Source: Pseudomonadota bacterium
Lineage (GTDB): Bacteria; Pseudomonadota; Gammaproteobacteria; Burkholderiales; Burkholderiaceae_C
Assembly: GCA_023460715.1 (NCBI GenBank)
Contig: JAEWPH010000274.1
Span: 1 to 26,995 of the forward strand
DNA: 26,995 nucleotides
Direction of reading: 5' to 3'
Positions within the stretch are counted from its first letter, which is position 1; every line of letters starts with the position of its first letter. This document shows, piece by piece, positions 14,727-22,042 of this stretch. Made by a program: the position numbers and the translations under genes. The notes beneath the pieces are model-generated. The model did not search any database. It had not been told where the DNA came from and saw only the letters and a list, made by a program, of their open reading frames with translations.

Positions 14727-14749
14727 GCGCGCCGGGCAGGCCGGCGTGC
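14727..14749 (+). other. Stable hairpin just before the nirB ribosome-binding site
   Basis: Bases 14727-14735 pair with 14741-14749 (nine pairs, one G-T) around a 5-nt loop. The AGGA ribosome-binding site starts 3 nt later at 14752. It could limit ribosome access or be part of the leader's attenuation structure; no T-run follows, so it is not a simple terminator. Confidence 0.45.
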
Positions 14750-14762
14750 ACAGGAATCCGAC

Positions 14763-17294
14763 ATGAAGATCGTTGTGATTGGCCACGGCATGGTAGGCCA
14801 CAAGTTTCTCGAGCAACTCCACGAGCTCGGGCTCGCGCAGGCCGACGTCACGGTGCTGTGCGAAGAGCCCCGCCCCGCATACGACCGGGTGCACCTCTCC
14901 GAATTCTTTGCCGGCAAGACGGCCGATGACCTGTCGCTGGTCGAGCCCGGGTTCTTCGAGCGCACCGGCTTCACCCTGCGCCTGGCGGCACGCGCCGTGG
15001 CCATCGAACGGCGCAACCACACCGTCACCACGGCCGACGGCGAGGTGCTGCATTACGACAAGCTGGTGCTGGCCACCGGATCGGTGCCCTTCGTGCCGCC
15101 CGTGCCCGGGCGAGAGCGGCCTCACTGCTTCGTCTACCGCACCATCGAGGACTTGGAGGCCATGCAGGCGTCGGGAGCGAAATCACGCACCGGCGTGGTC
15201 GTGGGCGGCGGGCTGCTGGGGCTGGAATGCGCCAAGGCACTGCGCGACCTGGGACTGGAAACCCATGTGGTGGAGTTTGCCCCGCGCCTGATGACAGTAC
15301 AGGTCGACGACGGCGGAGGCCGCGTACTCAAGGACAAGATCGAAGCGCTGGGCGTCCACGTGCACACCAGCCGCAACACGGTCGAGATCGCCGATGGCGC
15401 GATGGCCCGCCACCGCATGGTGTTCGCCGACGGCACCCATCTGGAGGCCGACATGATCGTGTTCTCGGCCGGCATCCGCCCCCAGGACGCGCTGGCGCGC
15501 CAGTGCGCGCTGGCCATCGGCCCGCGCGGGGGCGTGGCCATCGACGAACACTGCCGCACCAGCGATAGGAACGTGTACGCCATCGGCGAGTGCGCGTCGT
15601 GGAACGACCAGACCTTCGGCCTGGTGGCGCCCGGCTACGACATGGCCCGCGTGGCAGCCAGGCACATCGCCGGCGACGCCGGCGCAAGCTTCGCGGGTGC
15701 CGACATGAGTACCAAGCTCAAGCTGATGGGCGTGGACGTCGCCAGCATCGGCGATGCGCAAGGTCGCACGCCGCACTGCCGCAACTACCAGTACATCGAC
15801 GAGCGCAAGCAGGTCTACAAGAAGATCGTGGTCAGCGACGATGGCAAGCGGCTGCTCGGCGCCGTGCTGGTAGGTGATGCCGCGGAATACGGCACGCTGC
15901 TGCAGATGGCGCTCAACGGCATCGCGCTGCCGGAGGAGCCGGAGTTCCTGATCCTGCCGTCCAGCGACGGCAAGGCCAAACCCGGCCTGGGCGTGGATGC
16001 CCTGCCCGATGGCGCCCAGATCTGCTCGTGCAACAGCGTCAGCAAAGGCCAGATCTGTGCGGCGGTGGGAGAAGGCGTGTGCACGATCGCCGACATGAAG
16101 GCGTGCACCAAGGCCGGCGCCACCTGCGGCGGCTGCGTGCCCCTGGTGACGCAGGTGATGAAGGCTGAGATGGCCAAGCGCGGCATGGCGGTGAACAACC
16201 ATGTGTGCGAACACTTCCCTTACTCCCGCCAGGAGCTGTACCACCTGGTCCGCGTAGGCCAGATCAAGAGCTTTGGCGACCTGTTGGCACAGCACGGCAA
16301 GGGCTTAGGCTGCGACATCTGCAAGCCGCTGGCGGCCAGCATCTTCGCTTCATGCTGGAACGAGTTCGTGCTCAAGCGCGAGCTGGCCTCCCTGCAGGAC
16401 AGCAACGATTACTACCTGGGCAACATTCAGAAGGATGGAACCTACTCCGTGGTGCCCCGCATGCCCGGCGGCGAGGTCACACCCGACGGCCTCATCGCTG
16501 TGGGCCAGGTAGCCAAGAAGTACGGCCTGTACACCAAGGTCACGGGCGGAGCGCGCGTCGACATGTTCGGCGCCCGGCTCGAACAACTGCCGCTGATCTG
16601 GGAGGAGCTGATCGCTGCGGGATTCGAGTCGGGGCACGCCTATGGCAAGTCGCTGCGCACGGTGAAGAGCTGCGTCGGCTCCACCTGGTGCCGCTACGGC
16701 GTGCAGGACAGCGTGGGCCTGGCCGTCGAGCTGGAAAACCGCTACAAGGGACTGCGCGCGCCGCACAAGATCAAGTTCGGCGTGTCGGGCTGCACCCGCG
16801 AGTGTGCCGAGGCGCAGGGCAAGGACGTGGGCGTGATCGCCACGGAAAAGGGTTGGAACCTCTACGTGTGCGGCAATGGCGGCATGAAGCCGCGGCACGC
16901 CGAGCTGCTGGCCAGCGATCTGGACAAGGAGCAGCTCGTGCGCCTGATCGACCGCTTCCTCATGTTCTACGTGCGCACGGCCGACCGGCTGCAGCGCACC
17001 AGCACCTGGCGCGAAGGCCTTGAGGGCGGGCTGGATTACCTGAAAGACGTCCTGCTCCACGACAGCCTGCAACTGGCCGATGAGCTGGAGCAGCAGATGC
17101 AGCATGTGGTCGATACCTACCAATGCGAATGGAAGACGGCCGTGACCGACCCGGCGGTGCGCCAGCGCTTCCGCACCTTCGTCAATAGCAGCCAGGGAGA
17201 CCAGCGCATCATGTTCGTGCAGGAACGCGGTCAGATCCGCCCCGCGCGTCCGGAAGAACGCACCGGCACCGCAGCCGTGGCGGAGCCCGCATGA
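14763..17294 (+). CDS. nirB: NirB: large subunit of NADH-dependent assimilatory nitrite reductase
   Basis: An 843-residue cytoplasmic flavo-iron-sulfur sirohaem enzyme reducing nitrite to ammonium with NADH. Domains in order: FAD/NAD-binding oxidoreductase (about 1-310, GHGMVGHKFLEQL at the start, VVGGGLLGLECAKAL for the second nucleotide site), an oxidoreductase C-terminal segment, a BFD-like [2Fe-2S] domain with Cys421, Cys423, Cys455 and Cys458, the ferredoxin-like half domain (about 555-620), and the sirohaem/[4Fe-4S] domain with the CX5C (Cys637, Cys643) and CX3C (Cys677, Cys681) ligands. All ligands are present and length matches the family (about 830-860). Start at 14763 is set by AGGA and the conserved MKIVVIGHG. 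nirD overlaps it by 4 nt. Expression is probably sigma-54-driven with leader control. Confidence 0.97.
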   Translation: MKIVVIGHGMVGHKFLEQLHELGLAQADVTVLCEEPRPAYDRVHLSEFFAGKTADDLSLVEPGFFERTGFTLRLAARAVAIERRNHTVTTADGEVLHYDKLVLATGSVPFVPPVPGRERPHCFVYRTIEDLEAMQASGAKSRTGVVVGGGLLGLECAKALRDLGLETHVVEFAPRLMTVQVDDGGGRVLKDKIEALGVHVHTSRNTVEIADGAMARHRMVFADGTHLEADMIVFSAGIRPQDALARQCALAIGPRGGVAIDEHCRTSDRNVYAIGECASWNDQTFGLVAPGYDMARVAARHIAGDAGASFAGADMSTKLKLMGVDVASIGDAQGRTPHCRNYQYIDERKQVYKKIVVSDDGKRLLGAVLVGDAAEYGTLLQMALNGIALPEEPEFLILPSSDGKAKPGLGVDALPDGAQICSCNSVSKGQICAAVGEGVCTIADMKACTKAGATCGGCVPLVTQVMKAEMAKRGMAVNNHVCEHFPYSRQELYHLVRVGQIKSFGDLLAQHGKGLGCDICKPLAASIFASCWNEFVLKRELASLQDSNDYYLGNIQKDGTYSVVPRMPGGEVTPDGLIAVGQVAKKYGLYTKVTGGARVDMFGARLEQLPLIWEELIAAGFESGHAYGKSLRTVKSCVGSTWCRYGVQDSVGLAVELENRYKGLRAPHKIKFGVSGCTRECAEAQGKDVGVIATEKGWNLYVCGNGGMKPRHAELLASDLDKEQLVRLIDRFLMFYVRTADRLQRTSTWREGLEGGLDYLKDVLLHDSLQLADELEQQMQHVVDTYQCEWKTAVTDPAVRQRFRTFVNSSQGDQRIMFVQERGQIRPARPEERTGTAAVAEPA

Positions 17295-17671
17295 CCACGC
17301 CAAGCCAGGACACCCCCATGGACCTCTCCTCCTCTTCTACCGCCGCCGCCCCTTGGTCTTCCGTCTGCATGGTGGACGATGTCCTGCCCGACACGGGCGT
17401 CTGTGCCCTCGTGGAAGGACGCCACGTCGCCGTGTTCCGCGTGGGAGCGGCGCAGTGGTTCGCCATCGACAACGTGGACCCCAAGTCGCAGGCCAGCGTG
17501 CTGTCCCGAGGGCTGGTGGGCAGCCTTGGCGAGCGCATCGTCGTCGCCTCGCCGCTGTACAAGAACCACTTCGATCTGCGCACGGGCGAATGCGTGGAGG
17601 CCCCCGAACACTCGGTCGGTGCGCACCCCGTGCGCGTGGAAGAAGGCCGCGTCTACGTCGCGTGCACCTGA
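17291..17671 (+). CDS. nirD: NirD: small subunit of assimilatory nitrite reductase
   Basis: A 126-residue Rieske-like fold protein that partners NirB. After a Ser/Thr/Pro-rich N-terminus it has CMVDDVLPDTGVCALVEGR, VAVFRVGAAQWFAIDNVDP, LSRGLVGSLGERIVVASP and the LYKNHFDLRTGECVE motif, typical of NirD. As in enterobacterial NirD, the Cys-His pairs that hold a Rieske cluster are absent, so no iron-sulfur cluster is expected here. The ATG at 17291 overlaps the nirB stop (ATGA), so the subunits are translationally coupled; an internal Met nine codons on is an alternative start. Length is slightly above the usual 105-115 because of the N-terminal tail. Confidence 0.94.
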   Translation: MTTPSQDTPMDLSSSSTAAAPWSSVCMVDDVLPDTGVCALVEGRHVAVFRVGAAQWFAIDNVDPKSQASVLSRGLVGSLGERIVVASPLYKNHFDLRTGECVEAPEHSVGAHPVRVEEGRVYVACT

Positions 17672-17701
17672 ACGCATTGCAGGGGCGCATGGCGTAGGCC
17701 C

Positions 17702-17726
17702 TGTAAGGGCGCTCGGACTCCTTACA
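17702..17726. promoter_or_regulatory. Inverted repeat between nirD and nasR
   Basis: TGTAAGG (17702-17708) and CCTTACA (17720-17726) form a 7-bp dyad with an 11-nt spacer, in the 87-bp gap. A TACACT that could serve as -10 for nasR overlaps its right arm. It could be an operator or a weak hairpin; there is no T-run. Confidence 0.35.
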
Positions 17727-17758
17727 CTGGATGGCCTCGCCGCCGTTCCGCCAACACC

Positions 17759-19102
17759 ATGCCTGCCGCCCGCTCCTCCACCTCGCCTTCTGCTGCACGG
17801 TTGGTGCTGCAGGCCAAACAGCGGGAGATCGACGCCGCACGCCAGCTGGCAGATCGCATCGAATGCGTGGACGCCATCCGCCAGTGCATCCATGCGCTGC
17901 AGCATGAGCGAGGCGCCACCAGCATCTACCTGGCCTCCGAAGGGCAGCGCTTTGCGCAGGTGCGCGAAGGCGCAGTGGCACAGTCCCGCGCGGCAGGGCA
18001 ACGCCTGCAAGCGGCCTTCACCGCGCAGGCCCAGGCACCTCAGGGCAGCACGGCCAACATGCTGTCGCTGATGGCACTGACCTGGATCGGACTGGACGCG
18101 CTCGACGGTTTGCGCGAGCGCTTCGAGCGCCGACAGAGCAGCGCCCACGATGCGGTCACGGCTCTCAGCCGGCTGATCGCCGGCATGGTGGAGCTGATCT
18201 CGCATGTGGCCGATGCCGCCCTGCTGCCCAGCGCGTCCCGGATGCTGGTATCGCTGCTGCACCTGGTGCAGAGCAAGGAAGCCGCTGGCCAGGAACGCGC
18301 CGTGGGGGCGCAGCTGTTCGCCTCGGGCGCCAGCGATGCCGTGCAGCAGGAACGCGTCGTGCACCTCATCGAGGCGCAGGAACGGGGCCTGAAGGTGTTC
18401 GCCGACTTTTCCGACACCGCGCTGCGCGAGCAGTGGGACCGCCTGCAGTTGGCCCCCGGCACCGCGCGGCTGGAGCGCCTGCGCCGTGTGCTGTTCACGG
18501 CCCGGGCAGGCGCGCCCATCGACAGCGCGCTCAGCGATGACTGGTTCACCGTGACCAGCGAGCGCATCGCCGCGCTGGGCGAATACGAGGCCGAACTGGT
18601 CGCCCGGCTCCGCGCGGAGTGCGCGGCCCATATCCAGCAGGCGCAGCAAGCCCTGCAGGACTCGGAGGGGTTACTGCGCGGACTGCACGACAACCCGCCG
18701 CCGCACATGCATGCGGTGGAGCGATTCTTCGGCAGCGCCCAGGCCTCCCATGGCGCACCCACGCTCGCCGTCGCGGCCGGCACTGCCGCAGCGGGTTCCG
18801 ACACGGCCGGCGCGACTTCGCTGCTGGAGCTGCTGCAGTCGCAGGCTGCCCAGTTGGCACGCACCGAAGCCGAGCTGGAATCCGTGCGCCGCACGCTCAA
18901 CGAACGCCGGGTGATCGAACGGGCCAAAGGCGCCTTAATGTCCCGGCTGGGCATGACCGAAGAAGCCGCGTTCCGGGCGCTGCAGAAGACGTCCATGGAC
19001 CAGAACCGGCGGCTGCTGGAGGTGGCGGAAGCCACGCTCGCGCTGCCCGATCTCGCCTTTGCGCATTTGGCCGCCGCGCAGCCTCCGCGCTCCGCCTCCT
19101 GA
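17759..19102 (+). CDS. nasR: NasR-type nitrate/nitrite-responsive antiterminator (NIT sensor plus ANTAR)
   Basis: A 447-residue cytoplasmic regulator. The N-terminal NIT sensor (about residues 30-290) opens with CIHALQHERGATSIYLASEG, the segment that contacts nitrate or nitrite in NasR. The C-terminal ANTAR RNA-binding domain (about 372-425) has RRVIERAKGALMSRLGMTEE, AAFRALQKTSMDQNRRL and LEVAEATL, the classic three-helix pattern. Between them is a helical linker and an Ala/Gly-rich hinge. In Klebsiella, nitrate-bound NasR binds leader hairpins and stops termination of the nas operon. Here the likely RNA targets lie on both sides of the gene, in the nirB and nirC leaders. It starts 87 bp after nirD; no strong ribosome-binding site is seen. 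Confidence 0.93.
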   Translation: MPAARSSTSPSAARLVLQAKQREIDAARQLADRIECVDAIRQCIHALQHERGATSIYLASEGQRFAQVREGAVAQSRAAGQRLQAAFTAQAQAPQGSTANMLSLMALTWIGLDALDGLRERFERRQSSAHDAVTALSRLIAGMVELISHVADAALLPSASRMLVSLLHLVQSKEAAGQERAVGAQLFASGASDAVQQERVVHLIEAQERGLKVFADFSDTALREQWDRLQLAPGTARLERLRRVLFTARAGAPIDSALSDDWFTVTSERIAALGEYEAELVARLRAECAAHIQQAQQALQDSEGLLRGLHDNPPPHMHAVERFFGSAQASHGAPTLAVAAGTAAAGSDTAGATSLLELLQSQAAQLARTEAELESVRRTLNERRVIERAKGALMSRLGMTEEAAFRALQKTSMDQNRRLLEVAEATLALPDLAFAHLAAAQPPRSAS

Positions 19103-19121
19103 TCCAACGCAGTGCAGCCAC

Positions 19122-19194
19122 GCACCACCTGCGGGCCCGCCGCCCCGTTTCCGTGCCTTGTCGGCTGCCCGAGCTCATGCACCACCGCGGAGCG
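19122..19194 (+). promoter_or_regulatory. Possible NtrC half-sites upstream of nirC
   Basis: GCACCACC occurs twice (19122-19129 and 19179-19186). The second is part of TGCACCACCGCGGAGCG (19178-19194), which matches 12 of 17 positions of an NtrC site but lies only 3 bp from the -24 element, too close for normal enhancer action. The evidence is suggestive only. Confidence 0.3.
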
Positions 19195-19196
19195 CG

Positions 19197-19212
19197 TGGC
19201 ATGGAATCTGCA
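19197..19212 (+). promoter_or_regulatory. Sigma-54 (-24/-12) promoter of nirC
   Basis: TGGCATGGAATCTGCA fits TGGCACG-N4-TTGCA with two mismatches. GG (19198-19199) and GC (19210-19211) start exactly 12 bp apart. The predicted transcript start is near 19223, at the base of the first leader hairpin, just as in the nirB leader. Confidence 0.65.
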
Positions 19213-19222
19213 AGGTGATTGC

Positions 19223-19307
19223 AGCTCCGGCTAAAGGCGGCAGGAGCACGGGTCCGCCAGGGCCCTGACCGAATTCTGTTCTCCCCTCTCCTGGATAAAG
19301 GCGTCCA
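19223..19307 (+). ncRNA. nirC leader: paired hexaloop hairpins, candidate ANTAR (NasR) antiterminator
   Basis: Hairpin P1: GCTCC (19224-19228) pairs with GGAGC (19243-19247), then after one mismatch GCT (19230-19232) pairs with GGC (19239-19241), closing the hexaloop AAAGGC (19233-19238). Hairpin P2: TGGAT (19292-19296) pairs with GTCCA (19303-19307) around the identical hexaloop AAAGGC (19297-19302). Both loops have A1 and G4, the known ANTAR-target signature. The P2 3' arm lies inside the 5' arm of the downstream terminator, so P2 and terminator exclude each other. The spacer between P1 and P2 (44 nt) is long for the motif and holds another possible hairpin (GGTC/GACC). Confidence 0.7.
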
Positions 19308-19356
19308 ACTGCGCTGCAACCCCTGCGGGTTGCGCCGGTGGACGCTTTTTTGTTTT
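19301..19356 (+). terminator. Regulated intrinsic terminator in the nirC leader
   Basis: GCGTCCA (19301-19307) pairs with TGGACGC (19339-19345); inside, GCAACCC (19316-19322) pairs with GGGTTGC (19327-19333). T6, G, T4 follows (19346-19356). It lies upstream of nirC and would block its transcription unless P2 forms. It might also end read-through from nasR. Confidence 0.8.
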
Positions 19357-19407
19357 CGTCGTTCTCATTTTCGGGAGCTGCCAAGGCAGGCTCCCAAGGA
19401 GTGCCCC

Positions 19408-20220
19408 ATGGCCTATCTCGCACCCGCCGAATTCGTCACCAAGATGGTCGATGCCGGCGAATCCAAGCTGCTCATGTCCACCCGCGACACGCTGATCCGC
19501 TCCTACATGGCGGGGGCCATCCTCTCCCTGGCGGCCGCGTTCGCCGTGAGCGTCACCGTCAACACGGGCAACCCGCTGCTGGGCGCCCTGCTGTTCCCGG
19601 TCGGTTTCGTCATGCTCTACCTGCTAGGCTTCGACCTGCTGACCGGGGTGTTCACGCTGGCGCCGCTGGCGGTGATCGACAAGCGGCCGGGCGCCACGTG
19701 GAAGGGCGTGCTGCGCAACTGGGGCCTGGTGTTCTGCGGCAACTTCGCCGGTGCGCTGACCGTGGCCGTGTTCATGGCCATCATCTTCACCTTCGGCTTC
19801 AGCGAGGCTCCCAACGCCATCGGACAGAAACTGGGGCACATCGGTGAAGGCCGTACGCTGGGCTACTCGGCCCACGGCGCCTCCGGCATGCTCACGCTGT
19901 TCGTGCGCGCCGCGATGTGCAACTGGATGGTGTCCACGGGCGTGGTGGCCGCCATGATGTCCACCAGCGTGTCGGGCAAGACCATCGGCATGTGGATGCC
20001 CATCACCGTGTTCTTCTACATGGGTTTCGAGCATTCGATCGTGAACATGTTCCTCTTCCCCACCGGCCTGATGCTGGGCGGGCAATTCACCCTGATGGAC
20101 TACATCATCTGGAACGAAATCCCCACAGTGCTGGGCAACCTGGTCGGCGGCCTGACCTTCGTGGGCGCGACGCTGTACTCCACGCACTACAAGACGGCGC
20201 CGAAGCGGCCCGTCCGCTGA
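19408..20220 (+). CDS. nirC: NirC: formate/nitrite transporter (FNT) family channel
   Basis: A 270-residue inner-membrane protein of the FNT family, which forms pentameric aquaporin-like channels for nitrite or formate. The N-terminus (MAYLAPAEFVTKMVDAGESK) and about six membrane helices are clear. Family landmarks include FPVGFVMLYLLGFDLLTGVF, NFAGALTVAVF, the central-gate region in VRAAMCNWMV and the MGFEHSIVNMFLFPTGLML block with the conserved pore histidine. Neighbouring nirBD and nasR point to nitrite as substrate. The start at 19408 is set by AAGGAG six bases upstream; longer in-frame versions would run through the leader terminator. The kinase/phosphatase gene follows after 40 bp, so both probably depend on the same regulated leader. 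Confidence 0.93.
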   Translation: MAYLAPAEFVTKMVDAGESKLLMSTRDTLIRSYMAGAILSLAAAFAVSVTVNTGNPLLGALLFPVGFVMLYLLGFDLLTGVFTLAPLAVIDKRPGATWKGVLRNWGLVFCGNFAGALTVAVFMAIIFTFGFSEAPNAIGQKLGHIGEGRTLGYSAHGASGMLTLFVRAAMCNWMVSTGVVAAMMSTSVSGKTIGMWMPITVFFYMGFEHSIVNMFLFPTGLMLGGQFTLMDYIIWNEIPTVLGNLVGGLTFVGATLYSTHYKTAPKRPVR

Positions 20221-20260
20221 TCAACTGCCCCGCCGGCCCGCGCCGTTGCCTGCCGCCCCT

Positions 20261-22006
20261 ATGAACGCCCCCCTTCCGCAGGTTTCTCTGGGGCAATGCT
20301 CCCTCGGTAAGGAGGGCGGCACCAACCAGGACTTCCATGGCGCGCGCGTACCCGATGGCTATCTGCGCACCAGCAAAGGGCTGGCGGTGGCGATGGCCGA
20401 CGGCATCGGCTCCAGCCCGGTGAGCCAGGTGGCCAGCGCGGCCGCGGTGCGCAGCTTTCTCGACGACTATTTCGCCACCTCCGAGGCGTGGTCCGTGCGA
20501 CGGGCCGCGCAGCGCGTGCTGCAGGCCACCAACTCCTGGCTGCATGCGCAGAACCAGCGCGGCGACGCACGGTTCAACAAGGACTGCGGCTACGTCTGCA
20601 CATTCAGCGCCCTGCTGCTCAAGGGGCGGCAGCTGCATCTGCTGCATGTGGGCGATGGGCGCGTCTTCCGGGTGCACACGCGTGCGCTGGAACAGCTGAC
20701 CGAGGACCACCGGGTGCAGGTGTCCTCCAGCGAGTCCTACCTCGCCCGCGCCCTGGGTGTGGCGGCACATGTGGAGATCGACTACGCGGCCTGGGAAGCA
20801 GAGGCCGGCGAGGTCTATCTGCTGGCGACCGATGGCGCCCATGCCTTTCTGGACGCCGAGGCCGTCAGTGCGGCGCTGGCTGCGCACGCCGACGATTTGG
20901 ATGCGGCGGCCGCGGCGCTCGCGCGCCTCGCCCGAACCCGCGGCAGCACGGATGACATCACGGTGCAACTGCTGCGCATCGACACCCTGCCCCAGGAAGC
21001 CGGCTTGCAGGCTTCGCTTCAGCGCGACGGCATGCGGCTGCCCGGCCCGCTGGCGCCACGCTCGGTTTTCGAGGGCTATGCCATCGTGCGCGAGTTGCAT
21101 GTGAGCCCGCGCAGCCATGTTTACCTGGCGATCGATGAGGCGACGGGGACCCAGGTCGCATTGAAGACGCCCGCCGTCGACCGGCGGGATGACGCCGGCT
21201 ACCTCGACCGCTTTCTGCTTGACGAATGGGTGGCCCGTCGCGTGGACAGCCCGCACGTCGTTCGGGCCCATGTGGCGGACCGACCGCGCACCCATTTGTT
21301 CGTGGCCATGGAATACATCGAAGGCCAGACGCTGGCGCAATGGATGGTGGACCACCCTCGGCCGGACCTGGTCAGCGTACGGTCCCTGGCACTGCAGATC
21401 GCGGCAGGACTGCATGCACTGCACCGCCGCGAAATGCTGCACCAGGACCTGCGGCCCGCCAACGTCATGATCGACCCGTCCGGTACGGCGCGCCTTATCG
21501 ATCTGGCGTCCACCCACGTCGCGGGATTGGTCGAATCCGGTGAAGAGGTGCGCGCCCGTGCGCTGATGGGAACGCTGCAATACACCGCGCCAGAGTACTT
21601 TCTCGACCGGGGCGGCGACGAGAGATCGGACCTCTTCTCGCTCGCGGTGCTGTGCTATCAAATGCTCACCGGCCAACTGCCCTATGGCTTGCAACCCACG
21701 CAGCTGCGCGGCGCCGCGGACCTGCGGCGCCTGCGTTATGTGCCCTTGCGGCACCATCGATCGGATCTGCCTGGATGGCTGGACGGCGTGCTGCAGAAGG
21801 CACTCCACCCCGATCCGGCGCGCAGGCAGCAGGCCGTGTCCGAGCTGGCCCACGACCTGCAGTCCCCCGGACCGACCTTCCAGCACCGGCGGGTGGCGCC
21901 TCCGCTGGCGGAGCGCAACCCGGTGGCGTTCTGGCAGGCGATATCGGCGGTTCTGGCACTGGCAGTGTGCGTCTTGCTCGCGCTGCTGAGCCGCAGCGGC
22001 ACCTGA
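20261..22006 (+). CDS. Bifunctional PP2C-type phosphatase / Ser-Thr kinase-like protein, tail-anchored
   Basis: A 581-residue fusion. The N-terminal PP2C phosphatase (about 1-240) keeps its metal ligands: NQD (Asp24), MADGIG (Asp47), HVGDGRVF (Asp132) and STDDITV (Asp231, Asp232). The kinase domain (about 270-535) has the ATP lysine (Lys302 in VALK), LHQDLRPANVMID with catalytic Asp396 and Asn401, and metal Asp414. However, there is no clear glycine loop, HRD reads HQD and DFG reads DLA, so activity may be altered. One helix near the C-terminus (about 555-576) anchors it in the membrane with the enzymes inside. From memory, similar fusions occur with nitrate-assimilation genes in pseudomonads. 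The substrate is unknown; NirC or a nitrogen regulator are candidates. An in-frame TTG at 20246 is an alternative start. Confidence 0.9.
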   Translation: MNAPLPQVSLGQCSLGKEGGTNQDFHGARVPDGYLRTSKGLAVAMADGIGSSPVSQVASAAAVRSFLDDYFATSEAWSVRRAAQRVLQATNSWLHAQNQRGDARFNKDCGYVCTFSALLLKGRQLHLLHVGDGRVFRVHTRALEQLTEDHRVQVSSSESYLARALGVAAHVEIDYAAWEAEAGEVYLLATDGAHAFLDAEAVSAALAAHADDLDAAAAALARLARTRGSTDDITVQLLRIDTLPQEAGLQASLQRDGMRLPGPLAPRSVFEGYAIVRELHVSPRSHVYLAIDEATGTQVALKTPAVDRRDDAGYLDRFLLDEWVARRVDSPHVVRAHVADRPRTHLFVAMEYIEGQTLAQWMVDHPRPDLVSVRSLALQIAAGLHALHRREMLHQDLRPANVMIDPSGTARLIDLASTHVAGLVESGEEVRARALMGTLQYTAPEYFLDRGGDERSDLFSLAVLCYQMLTGQLPYGLQPTQLRGAADLRRLRYVPLRHHRSDLPGWLDGVLQKALHPDPARRQQAVSELAHDLQSPGPTFQHRRVAPPLAERNPVAFWQAISAVLALAVCVLLALLSRSGT

Positions 22007-22042
22007 AGAAGCCCTTAGGGGAAAGCGCAGGCGCTCCCACAC

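Noticed and set aside
17689..17706. Possible sigma-54 promoter before nasR (TGGCGTAGG...)
   Set aside because: The -12 GC dinucleotide is missing at the required spacing, unlike the nirB and nirC promoters.
22013..22034. AGCGC/GCGCT dyad between the convergent kinase/phosphatase and methyltransferase genes
   Set aside because: Short arms, tiny loop and no T-run on either strand; insufficient for a terminator call.
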